Positions 1 through 8,612 of a stretch of DNA of 33,543 nt are shown piece by piece (the stretch's first letter is position 1; the number at the start of each line of letters is the position of its first letter). The notes below the pieces were generated by a model. It had not been told where the DNA came from. It saw only the letters and a program-made list of their open reading frames with translations, and did no database searches. Both the position numbers and the translations under genes were made by a program. Origin of the DNA: JBASEY01 sp049652745 (GTDB lineage Bacteria; CSSED10-310); contig JBASEY010000035.1 in assembly GCA_049652745.1 (NCBI GenBank), forward strand, positions 1-33,543, written 5' to 3'.

Positions 1-313
1 ATGTTGTTCCCGAACCAGTCTGATAACTATAAAATATGATCGATTCAATATTCCACGTTTCCCCGGCAGGTATGGCGAAATCATCCGTCATACGGTTATT
101 ATTGGCAAATTGGTTGCCAAAACCATAAAGCGACATACTCAAGTTGGTCTGAACTTCGCTGATATCATGACCTCCGGCACCGCCGCCAGGAGTCGTTACC
201 AGTGGCCCATTGTTGTAAAGAACAAGGAATTCTGTCTGGTCAGGGTTCTGTGCATAAGACAATCCTCCTGCCAGAAACGCCCAAACCGTCATTAAAATTA
301 AAAGTCTTTTCAT
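1..313 (-). CDS. Exported protein, N-terminal part only (runs off left edge)
   Basis: The first 104 codons of a gene that continues beyond base 1. It starts at ATG 313-311 behind an AGGAGG Shine-Dalgarno about 5 bases upstream. The first ~22 residues are a clear Sec signal peptide (MKRLLILM, hydrophobic core, cleavage likely after SYA). The mature part continues with 'FLVLYNNGP' and 'RMTDDFAIPAG...WNIESIIFYSYQTGS', a beta-rich start typical of secreted proteins whose N-terminal domain describes a jelly-roll-like fold; I do not assign a family. It lies downstream, in the same direction, of the two large exported proteins, so this end of the window is a cluster of secreted or surface proteins. 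It appears to have its own promoter (344-352). Function unknown. Confidence 0.8.
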   Translation of the reverse strand, partial: MKRLLILMTVWAFLAGGLSYAQNPDQTEFLVLYNNGPLVTTPGGGAGGHDISEVQTNLSMSLYGFGNQFANNNRMTDDFAIPAGETWNIESIIFYSYQTGSGTT

Positions 314-343
314 ACAATCCTCCTATGTTGTGTTTTCAACCGT

Positions 344-352
344 GTTATAACA
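344..352 (-). promoter_or_regulatory. Extended -10 promoter for the exported protein at 1-313
   Basis: On the minus strand the sequence reads TGTTATAAC, an extended -10 element (TGn plus TATAAC). It lies about 30 bases upstream of the ATG at 313. No good -35 is visible at the right spacing, as is common with extended -10 promoters. The same TGTTATAA(T/C) arrangement precedes the universal stress gene at 17168-17176. Confidence 0.45.
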
Positions 353-502
353 TTTTTGATTTGTAAATGCTAAATAACCCCATTTCACTCTTTCCCACTA
401 CTTTTGCAGTGTTAAAGCCGATTATCTTTTATCGAAACTCAAAAAGCAAATCTTTTTTTAAAATTTAAAGCGTAGCTCACTTTGAAGTCTCACATGAAGA
501 AA

Positions 503-525
503 GCGATCGGCAGGCTGTCGGCCGC
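503..525 (-). terminator. Decayed rho-independent terminator after the 568-aa exported protein
   Basis: This sequence matches, base for base in most positions, the strong terminator of the paralogous large gene (2622-2653), but the stem has mismatches and G-T pairs. Only a short TTTCTTC follows on the minus strand instead of nine Ts. The position relative to the stop codon (about 25-45 bases downstream) is the same in both copies. It is therefore the duplicated terminator, now degenerate. Confidence 0.5.
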
Positions 526-548
526 AAAATTCTTAATCGTAGAGGGAG

Positions 549-2255
549 TTATCGATCTGTATATCCGAACGTCAGATGCCCAAACTCGCCTATCAAACCG
601 TTCATTTCCGCATCGATCAGGCCACTGAAGAATTCCAATCCGGTAACTAGGCCATCAACATCGGGCCAGATAAACGGCTCAAACACCTGGATTGTTGTCA
701 AACCTGATTTGTAATCTCGAGATTCAAAATCAAAATCCTGTGTCCATCCCGGCCAGAACCAGAATTCACCATATACACCCAGCAAGACTGTTGTCATAAC
801 CTTCTGCATTGGATAAAAAGTGTTGTTGCACACATGGCAATCCAACCAGAATTCATCACCCTTGCGAAACAGGTCATCCTGGGAAATTTCCAGGCGAGAT
901 CCCAGATAATCACATTCAGGCGTTGGCGGCGGCGTTTCGGTCGGCTCCGGTGTCGGCGTGTAGGTCGGCGGCGCTGCAGTAGGGGTAGCGGTTGACGGAG
1001 CCTCCTCAACAATCAGGGTGACCTCTACCGGAATATCTGCGCCGGATACATCATTTTTATAGGTTATTGTCGCATGATACTCACCGGCTGCCAGACCTGT
1101 ACTATCAAATATCAGGTCTATCGACTGCATCTGACCTTCAAGCAGAGATCCGGTTTCAGGAACGGCATCGAGCCAGTTCATGGATCGCGTGCCTAAAAAC
1201 CCCATAATCGCATTAATTGCGGCAAAGAAATCGGATGTGTATTTAGCTGCACAAAACTCGGCAGTTGAAAATACAGCTTTGGACACACCATTATCAAACG
1301 CAATCGCCGCTTTTGCCGTGGCTCCGTTGGTTGCATTCCAAATCACAAACGCACCGGCATCGGGTGTCAAATCATCGATGTATAGGTTATTTGCTGAGAA
1401 AGGACCTCCGGCGCCCTTTCCGTGAATGGTAAAATTCAGACCTTCAGCAAATGTGCCGGCTACTCCTTCAAGATCCGCCGTGTCAACATTCCAAAAAACA
1501 TCCTGAGCAACCGACTGCAGACCCAAATGTGTTTTGAACCATCCGGAGGCCGACCCCCAGTCTTTGTGAACGCTCTGCAGCACATCCTGACCAACCAATA
1601 AGACGTTACCACCTGTATCCTGATATGCCTGTAAAGCAGCTTCATCCGCCGGCGTCAGATTGCCTTCAGATGAACTCTCCCAGTTGTCACCGGTTAGAAT
1701 AACAGCTACGTCATACTCATCAGCCGTAAAGGGGGTTGGGAAAGGAATACTCCCGCCGAATGGAGCAGCGACCGTCGCCGCCACATTAAAACCTGCTGCT
1801 GCCAAAGCTTCGGAATAGGCTCGGGTCGGATCATAATAAATCCCGCCTGCAAGTTGAGCCGCAATCAAAACTTCGCCGCTCCGCTCGGTCCTATGATGGT
1901 ATTCGATCACTGACGACCAATCCAAGGTTCCAGTACCGGTGTTCTCAAGAGTCAATGCTCCCCGAATGCTTTCAATGACATTTTGGTTTTGGGTATGGAT
2001 GAATTCAGCCGGATTGACCGTCAATATCGGATTAGACGGATGAAAGCTCAAAGCAATCGTATCGCGAGTTAAAATCTCAACATCCGTCTCTGTCACCGGG
2101 TAAAAACCCTCAGCATTAAATGTCACGGTGAACAATCCGACAGGTAATGCAGGAAAAGTGTAAAACTCTGAAACGCTTATAGTTCTATTTATTTGTGCCG
2201 ATGAAACCGGTAAAAGCAATGCAATTATCAAGTTCGTCATGATTAGTTTTCGCAT
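549..2255 (-). CDS. Exported ThuA-like/Pro-Thr-linker protein, short paralogue of the gene at 2678-8335
   Basis: 568 residues from ATG 2255, chosen over an ATG 13 codons upstream because AGGAGA sits just before it and the paralogue starts at the same MRKL signal peptide. Signal peptide 1-20 (cleavage after SSA). Residues ~30-72 are the second half of a carboxypeptidase regulatory-like (beta-sandwich) domain, ~75-125 a domain with 'LTLENTGTGTLDWS' as in ASH/HYDIN-type modules, ~130-350 a ThuA/glutamine-amidotransferase-like alpha/beta domain ('NVLLVGQDVL'), ~355-420 another beta domain, ~424-450 a Thr/Pro linker, ~452-568 a C-terminal module beginning ECDYLG and rich in Trp and Phe. Every part aligns with the 1885-residue neighbour. 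Missing are the whole N-terminal ~900 residues after the signal peptide and both cohesin-like domains. Likely secreted or surface-bound; biochemical role unknown. Confidence 0.85.
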   Translation of the reverse strand: MRKLIMTNLIIALLLPVSSAQINRTISVSEFYTFPALPVGLFTVTFNAEGFYPVTETDVEILTRDTIALSFHPSNPILTVNPAEFIHTQNQNVIESIRGALTLENTGTGTLDWSSVIEYHHRTERSGEVLIAAQLAGGIYYDPTRAYSEALAAAGFNVAATVAAPFGGSIPFPTPFTADEYDVAVILTGDNWESSSEGNLTPADEAALQAYQDTGGNVLLVGQDVLQSVHKDWGSASGWFKTHLGLQSVAQDVFWNVDTADLEGVAGTFAEGLNFTIHGKGAGGPFSANNLYIDDLTPDAGAFVIWNATNGATAKAAIAFDNGVSKAVFSTAEFCAAKYTSDFFAAINAIMGFLGTRSMNWLDAVPETGSLLEGQMQSIDLIFDSTGLAAGEYHATITYKNDVSGADIPVEVTLIVEEAPSTATPTAAPPTYTPTPEPTETPPPTPECDYLGSRLEISQDDLFRKGDEFWLDCHVCNNTFYPMQKVMTTVLLGVYGEFWFWPGWTQDFDFESRDYKSGLTTIQVFEPFIWPDVDGLVTGLEFFSGLIDAEMNGLIGEFGHLTFGYTDR

Positions 2256-2621
2256 AGAGATGTCTCCTATTGAAGCGATAAAATTGTTTACCATCTTTTA
2301 TTTGTATTCCATTGTGAAAATATTGTTTCGAGCTTTTCATTGATCAGAGGAAAAGCAATCCTAAAGATGGAATTCTACCAAAACCCGGTTGAATTAATCG
2401 ATATTAAGGAGAAAAAAAATCCTTATCAGATAAAAATTGATAATAAGTCGTTTTGGAAACAATTTCATCCAACTGAATGCAAATAGTGATCGATACAAAA
2501 AATCCAATCATATCAGTAGGTGGGGCAAAAGATACATTAGACACTTAAGGCAGCTTCTCTATAAAGAACTGTATTGGATCGTTATCGTCTTCATTATGAT
2601 AGATGGAAAGCCGCGGCTCCT
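2256..2621. other. Gene-free leader between the paralogous exported genes
   Basis: This stretch holds the leader of the 568-aa gene. Its proximal part (cgcatagaga, then a Shine-Dalgarno, then ttgaag) is clearly related to the leader of the large gene at 8333-8360, so the duplication includes untranslated sequence. The rest is AT-rich and I see no convincing ORF or RNA in it. Confidence 0.5.
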
Positions 2622-2653
2622 AAAAAAAAAGCGACCGGCAGGTTGCCGGTCGC
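2622..2653 (-). terminator. Strong rho-independent terminator of the large exported-protein gene
   Basis: On the minus strand a perfect 10-bp stem (GCGACCGGCA with TGCCGGTCGC, 3-base loop, 2631-2653) is followed at once by nine Ts (2622-2630). It begins 25 bases after the TGA/TAA end of the 1885-residue gene and separates it from the downstream paralogue. Confidence 0.9.
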
Positions 2654-2677
2654 AAAAAATCATAATCGTAAATGGGT

Positions 2678-5600
2678 TTATCGATCTGTATATCCGAACG
2701 TCAGGTAACCGTAGTCTCCGATCAAACCGGTCATTTCCTCGTTGATCAGACCACTGTAGAATTCCAATCCGGTAACATGACCATCGACATCAGGCCAGAT
2801 AAACGGTTCAAATACTCGGATTGTAGTCAAACCAGACGCATAATCACGATATTCATAATCGAAATCTTGTGTCCATCCCGGCCAGAACCAGAATTCACCA
2901 TATACACCCAGCAAGACAGCGGTCATGACCCGCGACATTGGAGCATCGGTGTTGTTACACACATGGCAATCCAACCAGAATATATCGCCCCAACGGAACA
3001 GGTCATCCTGGGAAATTTCCAGGTGAGATCCCAGATAATCACATTCAGGCTTTGGCGTCGGCGTATAGGTCGGTTTTGGCGTCGGCGTATAGGTCGGCGG
3101 CGCGGCGGTCGGTGTCGATGTCGGCGGCGCGGCGGTCGGTGTCGATGTCGGCGGGATCGGCGTATCAGTCGGGATCGGGGTATTGGTCGGAACCGGCGTA
3201 TCAGTCGGGACCGGGGTATTGGTCGGAACCGGCGTATCAGTCGGAACAGGCGTCGGGGTGCCTAAACAGTTGAACGTAAAGGAACCATTAATCACACCAA
3301 AGAATTCGACATCATCTTCCAATTGATGAGGAACGAATTCGCTGGTGTCACCCTCAGCACAACCGTCACACGTGACCTTGAAGGTCAACACAACCAAAAC
3401 ACCATCACTGCCGACAGGGATCTCGGCAGGCGGCAATGAGAAAGCCGCAATCCGTACACTGCCGGGAACTACTTCGTTGCAGCCAAACATGGTCCAGCCC
3501 GGATCCAAATCTCCTTTTTCACAATTCATATATTCAAGCATAGCACCGTCGAAAGCTATATCCATAGTGAAAGCGTCGATCGCTGTGATTTCGTTGTGAA
3601 TCATGACTTCGACTTCGATTGCGTCGTCAGTGCAGCCATAGTAATGACCCACCGCTACGTAATCCGGCGGAGGTGTAGGTGTCGGCCCCATCGTCGGGGT
3701 CGATGTCGGCACTTCGGAAGTCGGAGTCGGTGTGCCGAAGCAGTAGAAGTAAAATGTGCCGTTTACGGTGCCAAAATCTTTTATGTCATCCAGCAATCTA
3801 TGCATATTGAGTTCACAGGAATCACCTTCCATGCATGTGTCGCACGTGACCTTGAAAGTCAATACAGCCAATACGCCGTCACTGCCGACGGGAATTTCAG
3901 CGGGTGGTAATGAGAATCCAGCGATTCTGACGCTGCCTGGTGACGCTTCATTACAACCGAACATCACCCAACCTGGATCCAATTCGCCGGCCACACAACT
4001 GTTATATTCAAGCATTGTGGCGTCGAAAGCGACATCCAAGGTGAAAGCGTCAACTGGAGTAGTCTCATTATGCAACCTGACCTCAACTTCGATTTCATCG
4101 TCTGTACAACCATAGTATTCACCGATTGACAGATAATCAGGCGGTAAAGGTGTTGGAGTGGGGGTCGGCCCAGTGGTAGGCGTTGCCGTCGGCGGCACTG
4201 TCGGACCCTCGGTCGGTGTTGCCGTCGGCACAACTGCTTCAACAATCAGCGTGACTTCAACTGGAATTTCAGCGCGCAAGACAGCATTCGTGTAAGTCAC
4301 CGTCGCATGATATTCGCCGGCTTCTAAATCTGTGCTGTCAAATGTCAAGTTAATCGATTGCGTCGCACCGCCGGGCAGCGATCCTGACACAGGCGCCGCC
4401 TCGAGCCAATGCATAGGAGGTGTGCCTAAAAATCCCATGATCGCCGCAATAGCCGCATGGAAATCAGAGGTGTTTTGAGCGGCACAAAATTCTGCAGTCG
4501 ACAGAACAGCTTTTGTCGTACCGTTGTCAAATGCAATCGCCGCTTTAACCGTTGAACCGCTGGTTGCATTCCAAATCACGAATGCATTGGTATCCGGTGT
4601 CAGGTCATCGATGAAAAAATCGTTGGCGAGGAAGGGGCCACCCATAGATTGGCCTCTGATCGTAAAGTTCAGACCTTCGGCAAAAGTACCAGCCACTCCC
4701 GTAAGATTAGCAGTAGCCACATTATTAAGAGCATCTTGATCGACTGATTGCAGCCCCATGTGTGTTTTGAACCACCCGGAGGCCGTTCCCCATGTCGGAT
4801 GTGAACCCCACAGGACATCCTGACCAACCAGCAATACATTGCCGCCCGTATTCTGATATGCCATCAAAGCGGCTTCATCAGCCGGTGTCAGGTTATGGCC
4901 TGCAGATGAATCCCACCAGTTTTCACTGGTCAAAACAATTGCAGCAACATATTCATTGGATGTAAAGGGTGTCGGGAAGGGAATATTGCCGCCGGTCGGA
5001 GCGCCGATTGTCGCCGCAACGTTATAACCGGCAGCCGTCAGAGCAGCAGAGTAGGCTGATGTCGGATCATAATAACCCGAGTTGCCATCCAAGTGAACAG
5101 CGATCAGCACATTGCCGTTTCGCTTGATCTTATTATGGTATTCGATGCTTGAAGACCAATTCAAGGTTCCAGTACCGGTGTTCTCAAGCGTCAGGGCGTT
5201 CTGAACAGTTTCTACGACATTTTCATTTTGGGTATGCGTAAATTCAACCGGATCGACAGCCAGCACCGGAGCAGCCAGATGGAAGTCCAGAGTTGTCGTT
5301 TCATCAGCTAAAATCACGACATCCGTCTCTGTTGCAGGATTGAATCCCTGTGCATTGCATGTCACGGTGAACGATCCGGGCGGAACGGCTGGAAAAATAT
5401 AAAACCCTGTATTATCCGACTGAGCTGTTTGGCCTGTTTCAACAATTCTGATAGAGGCGTTTTCAACTACTCCTCGGCCGTCATCATAGACAAAACCTTC
5501 CAGAATGCCGCCGCCACCGACCAGCATTGTCGCTGGAATCACCAGCGGGACTTCATCGCCGGAGTTATGGCTCACCGTCAATTCAGCCATGTAGATACCA

Positions 5601-8335
5601 GGCAGCAACACTTCACCGGCATCGAACGTCAACGTCACCATTCCGATATCACCCGGATCGACACTTCCCGAAGTGATATCTGCAGTCAACCAAGAGCTGT
5701 ATTCGAACGTGTTCTTCATGAACGGAGCGGGTTGAACCGGTCCGTTTCCAATCGTTCCGCCATAAAAGTAGATATCGCCGTATCCTGCCGCACAAGCACC
5801 GCCCAACACAGCCGTCGTCATGGGTTTGCCGAGATTTGTCCAGACATTGGTATCCGGATTATAGCTCCATGTCGTACCTGGGGCTGACCAGTCATAACCA
5901 CCGCCGACTGCAAGGATGAAGCCTTCAGTTTCAAGGCCGAGCATCGACACTGACTGTCCACCCAAGCCTGTCGGTATATTTGCTTTGGCTGTCCAGGTTC
6001 CACCACCCGCCGGGTCAAATTCATAAAACTGGTAGTAGGAAGAAGAAAAATGGCCGCCGAAATAAATTTTACCGTTGAAGGCACAGCCGCCGCCGAGCGA
6101 TATGCCGTATGTGCTTATCGGACCATTGGCTAGCGTCGTCCAGGTATTACCGGCAATATCATATTCATACGCGACGTTTTCTGTTGGGAAACTTGAGGTG
6201 GACGAACCGCCAAGTGAATAGATTTTTCCACCGATCAAACCACCGGAGGCGCCGCCACGGCCTGTCGGCATGGTTGCTCCCGCCGACCAGGTATTGGATG
6301 CGACATCATAGATTTGAACCGCGTTCGTACCATTGAAATCTGTATCATAACCACCAATGACATAGACTTTTCCATTATAATATTCAGCTACAGAGCTGTG
6401 CCGCGGATTTGGCATCGGAGCGCTCACCGACCAGGTGCCCGCATTCGTATCATAGATCTGGATAGCATTGAATATCGAGCTGTTTGTGATGTCATCCAAG
6501 CCGCCGATTACGAAAAATTTACCTTCACCGAAACAGCTTGACGGCCACTGAACCGCTGTTGCAACCGGAACCACATTGCTCCAGTTACCGATTTCGCGTG
6601 AACCTTTGTTTTCCAGGTATTTAATGCCTACTCTAAAATTGAGGGGTCCGGTTCCAGTGTTTTCCAAATACAGGTATTCCTCCGTCGATTCACCGAGATC
6701 CTGTTCAACATCAAAACTTGTCGGATGGATATTGGCCAGCGGATAAGTCAGATAGAAATCCTGAGTGACAACGGTATTTCCAATGATCTCGACATCATGC
6801 TCGATCGCCACGTTATGGCCGAGCGCTTTACACTGAATGGTATATATTCCCGCCATATGCGGAAGCTCATATTCCCCGGTTGGTCCTGTCACTGCAGAAG
6901 TTCCTGTTTCAACAACCGTTACAACTGCTCCTTCAATAGGTCCCAGATCGTCTATGACCGTCCCGTTCAACTGGCCTTTATAATCGGCGATCAATACGAT
7001 GTCGTCAATAAACCAGTCATAAACACCGAACGTATTGCCATCGAACAGGAAGGAAACCCAAAACTCTTCGCCGGCAACCTCATCGAGCTCGATCATCAAA
7101 GTCTCCGGTCCGATATCGGCAGTTGGAGTAGCCGAATAGCGGTCAACCCAAGTAGCCTTGTTATCGGTCGAGGTTTGAACATGTATGGAATACGGATAAG
7201 ATGTCGAGTAATGATTCAAATAGTGTTTGAACATCAAAAGAATTTCTGAGACGCCTGTTCCTTTGATTTTCGGGGAGATCAAACGAAGCTGACCGGTATA
7301 GGTTGGACTCCAGTATAAATCCATTTCAGGAGCAGTACCGCCTGCTTCATTCGTGCCTCTGACAGCCCAGTGCTCTGTTTCAGGGGTTTTTGTCCAGTTA
7401 GCCGGCAACTGCCCAGCCGGAACACCCGAAAAATCTTGGTGAATCGGAAAATTTAGACCCTCAAACGGTTTGAAGAACGCTTGGACAAAATGATCATCAT
7501 CCATTACCACTGTTTCTCGCGAATCATTCGAGTACCATGCGCCATCCAGTTCCCAATAATCAAAATCCGAACCAGTAGCCGGATAAGCAGTGACAAACTG
7601 AGATGCTCCTTCGGGCAACGAGTAAGTGCCGGGCGCTGGCTCCACTGTTCCGGTCGCTCCACCGATTCCATCTGGAGGCAGCATTTCCAGATCAAATGTA
7701 TCTCCGGTGAATGTGCATGATAAAACCGTCGTCATCCACATGCCTTGACAGGAGTTGTTACCGCCTTCATTGGTCGTCATATTGCAATCATAAGTGACCG
7801 AGTCACTGTAACGAACGAAGCCGTTACCGGCGAATTGATTGGCGGACCAATAGGGATAGTCGCTTGAATAATTTGAAAGCGTATCACAAACGGTGATGAT
7901 CAGCGCATTACCCGGCGTATATACAAACGGCGTGTCCAACGTCAACATGAAAACATTCGTGCTTGTTTCGGTCAATGTCTTGTTGGATGCGACCAGATTC
8001 GTATTGCCGTAAGGCGATGTACACAGCGTACCCAGATCATAGGTGTCCGCCACTTCGTCAATATAGACATTCAACGAATAATAAGATGTCGGAATTCCGC
8101 CGCTGCAGCGAATCCAGCCGATTTTGTCGATACTGACCGGACTCGTTCCTGAAATAGGCGCCAAAGCCGACGCGGGTATGCCATATTGGGCTTCGCTATA
8201 ACCCCAATAATGGTACCAGGGCAAGTATTGCGTTGACGGCGAGCACCCCGTGCTGCCTATGGTCATGTTTATCTGCGCCAACGAAACCGGCACGAGCAAC
8301 ATAACCACCAACATTGTCAATAAAAGTTTCCGCAT
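2678..8335 (-). CDS. Very large exported mosaic protein: InlB-like, kelch, ThuA-like and cohesin-like domains
   Basis: 1885 residues from ATG 8335 behind GAGGAGGAA. Approximate order: signal peptide 1-20; beta domain with 'SPVSIDKIGWIRC' 21-220; InlB-type repeat with 'FDYWELDG' 222-290; choice-of-anchor J/MAM-like domain ending 'DWFIDDIVL' 292-445; carboxypeptidase regulatory-like domain 450-537; 'LENTGTGPLNF' ASH-like segment; kelch beta-propeller 578-878 (five or six 'GGKIYSLGG/YVIGG' blades); second regulatory-like domain 939-1022; ThuA-like alpha/beta domain 1075-1302; two tandem cohesin-like domains ~1399-1534 and ~1557-1694 ('VDAFTLDVAFDATMLEY', 'GVLAVLTFKV'); Pro/Thr linker to ~1764; Trp/Phe-rich C-terminal module 1764-1885, possibly for anchoring or sorting. 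No catalytic residues are evident. Probably a secreted or surface adhesion/scaffold protein. It ends at a strong terminator. Confidence 0.9.
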   Translation of the reverse strand: MRKLLLTMLVVMLLVPVSLAQINMTIGSTGCSPSTQYLPWYHYWGYSEAQYGIPASALAPISGTSPVSIDKIGWIRCSGGIPTSYYSLNVYIDEVADTYDLGTLCTSPYGNTNLVASNKTLTETSTNVFMLTLDTPFVYTPGNALIITVCDTLSNYSSDYPYWSANQFAGNGFVRYSDSVTYDCNMTTNEGGNNSCQGMWMTTVLSCTFTGDTFDLEMLPPDGIGGATGTVEPAPGTYSLPEGASQFVTAYPATGSDFDYWELDGAWYSNDSRETVVMDDDHFVQAFFKPFEGLNFPIHQDFSGVPAGQLPANWTKTPETEHWAVRGTNEAGGTAPEMDLYWSPTYTGQLRLISPKIKGTGVSEILLMFKHYLNHYSTSYPYSIHVQTSTDNKATWVDRYSATPTADIGPETLMIELDEVAGEEFWVSFLFDGNTFGVYDWFIDDIVLIADYKGQLNGTVIDDLGPIEGAVVTVVETGTSAVTGPTGEYELPHMAGIYTIQCKALGHNVAIEHDVEIIGNTVVTQDFYLTYPLANIHPTSFDVEQDLGESTEEYLYLENTGTGPLNFRVGIKYLENKGSREIGNWSNVVPVATAVQWPSSCFGEGKFFVIGGLDDITNSSIFNAIQIYDTNAGTWSVSAPMPNPRHSSVAEYYNGKVYVIGGYDTDFNGTNAVQIYDVASNTWSAGATMPTGRGGASGGLIGGKIYSLGGSSTSSFPTENVAYEYDIAGNTWTTLANGPISTYGISLGGGCAFNGKIYFGGHFSSSYYQFYEFDPAGGGTWTAKANIPTGLGGQSVSMLGLETEGFILAVGGGYDWSAPGTTWSYNPDTNVWTNLGKPMTTAVLGGACAAGYGDIYFYGGTIGNGPVQPAPFMKNTFEYSSWLTADITSGSVDPGDIGMVTLTFDAGEVLLPGIYMAELTVSHNSGDEVPLVIPATMLVGGGGILEGFVYDDGRGVVENASIRIVETGQTAQSDNTGFYIFPAVPPGSFTVTCNAQGFNPATETDVVILADETTTLDFHLAAPVLAVDPVEFTHTQNENVVETVQNALTLENTGTGTLNWSSSIEYHNKIKRNGNVLIAVHLDGNSGYYDPTSAYSAALTAAGYNVAATIGAPTGGNIPFPTPFTSNEYVAAIVLTSENWWDSSAGHNLTPADEAALMAYQNTGGNVLLVGQDVLWGSHPTWGTASGWFKTHMGLQSVDQDALNNVATANLTGVAGTFAEGLNFTIRGQSMGGPFLANDFFIDDLTPDTNAFVIWNATSGSTVKAAIAFDNGTTKAVLSTAEFCAAQNTSDFHAAIAAIMGFLGTPPMHWLEAAPVSGSLPGGATQSINLTFDSTDLEAGEYHATVTYTNAVLRAEIPVEVTLIVEAVVPTATPTEGPTVPPTATPTTGPTPTPTPLPPDYLSIGEYYGCTDDEIEVEVRLHNETTPVDAFTLDVAFDATMLEYNSCVAGELDPGWVMFGCNEASPGSVRIAGFSLPPAEIPVGSDGVLAVLTFKVTCDTCMEGDSCELNMHRLLDDIKDFGTVNGTFYFYCFGTPTPTSEVPTSTPTMGPTPTPPPDYVAVGHYYGCTDDAIEVEVMIHNEITAIDAFTMDIAFDGAMLEYMNCEKGDLDPGWTMFGCNEVVPGSVRIAAFSLPPAEIPVGSDGVLVVLTFKVTCDGCAEGDTSEFVPHQLEDDVEFFGVINGSFTFNCLGTPTPVPTDTPVPTNTPVPTDTPVPTNTPIPTDTPIPPTSTPTAAPPTSTPTAAPPTYTPTPKPTYTPTPKPECDYLGSHLEISQDDLFRWGDIFWLDCHVCNNTDAPMSRVMTAVLLGVYGEFWFWPGWTQDFDYEYRDYASGLTTIRVFEPFIWPDVDGHVTGLEFYSGLINEEMTGLIGDYGYLTFGYTDR
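3053..3255 (-). repeat. Tandem repeats encoding the Pro/Thr linker
   Basis: Three nested tandem arrays in frame: a 24-bp unit twice (KPTYTPTP), another 24-bp unit twice (AAPPTSTPT), and a 36-bp unit about 2.6 times (gtatcagtcgg recurring at 3162, 3198 and 3234; residues PVPTDTPVPTNT). All units are multiples of three, so copy-number change would lengthen or shorten the linker without a frameshift. Confidence 0.85.
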
Positions 8336-8612
8336 AGAGATTCCTCCTCTTGAAGTGATGAAATATGAACCATCATTTATGTTTAACCTACAGGGAATTA
8401 CTCAACCACGTCAATCGACAAAACCTGATATCTAACTCCCTTACTGAAACAGTCTAACAGAAGCCAAGCTGATAAATCAACTCAAAAACAAGAAAAAATG
8501 CTTTGATAAACAAAACTCACTATAAAAAGCGTTCGTCAACCGCTTTTTGAAGAATTTTTTCCCAAAATCACAATCAACGGCCGAATTGACTCGTAAAATT
8601 TTCACCCAATGC
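8336..8612. other. Intergenic region upstream of the large exported gene
   Basis: Holds the leader and presumably the promoter of the 1885-aa gene. I see no pair of -35/-10 boxes that stands out. The left part contains the terminator hairpin of the sulfatase-like gene (8524-8548). Confidence 0.4.
8524..8548 (-). terminator. Probable rho-independent terminator of the sulfatase-like gene
   Basis: An 8-bp stem AAAAAGCG / CGCTTTTT with a 9-base loop. It is preceded by As and ends in Ts in the minus direction, about 65 bases after the stop of the gene at 8613. The hairpin is symmetrical, but no plus-strand gene ends here. Confidence 0.6.

Noticed and set aside
2672..3273. Plus-strand open frames with Arg/Gly- or Ser/Ala-rich repeats
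   Set aside because: They are antisense to the repetitive Pro/Thr linker of the large exported protein, lack ribosome binding sites and have low-complexity composition.
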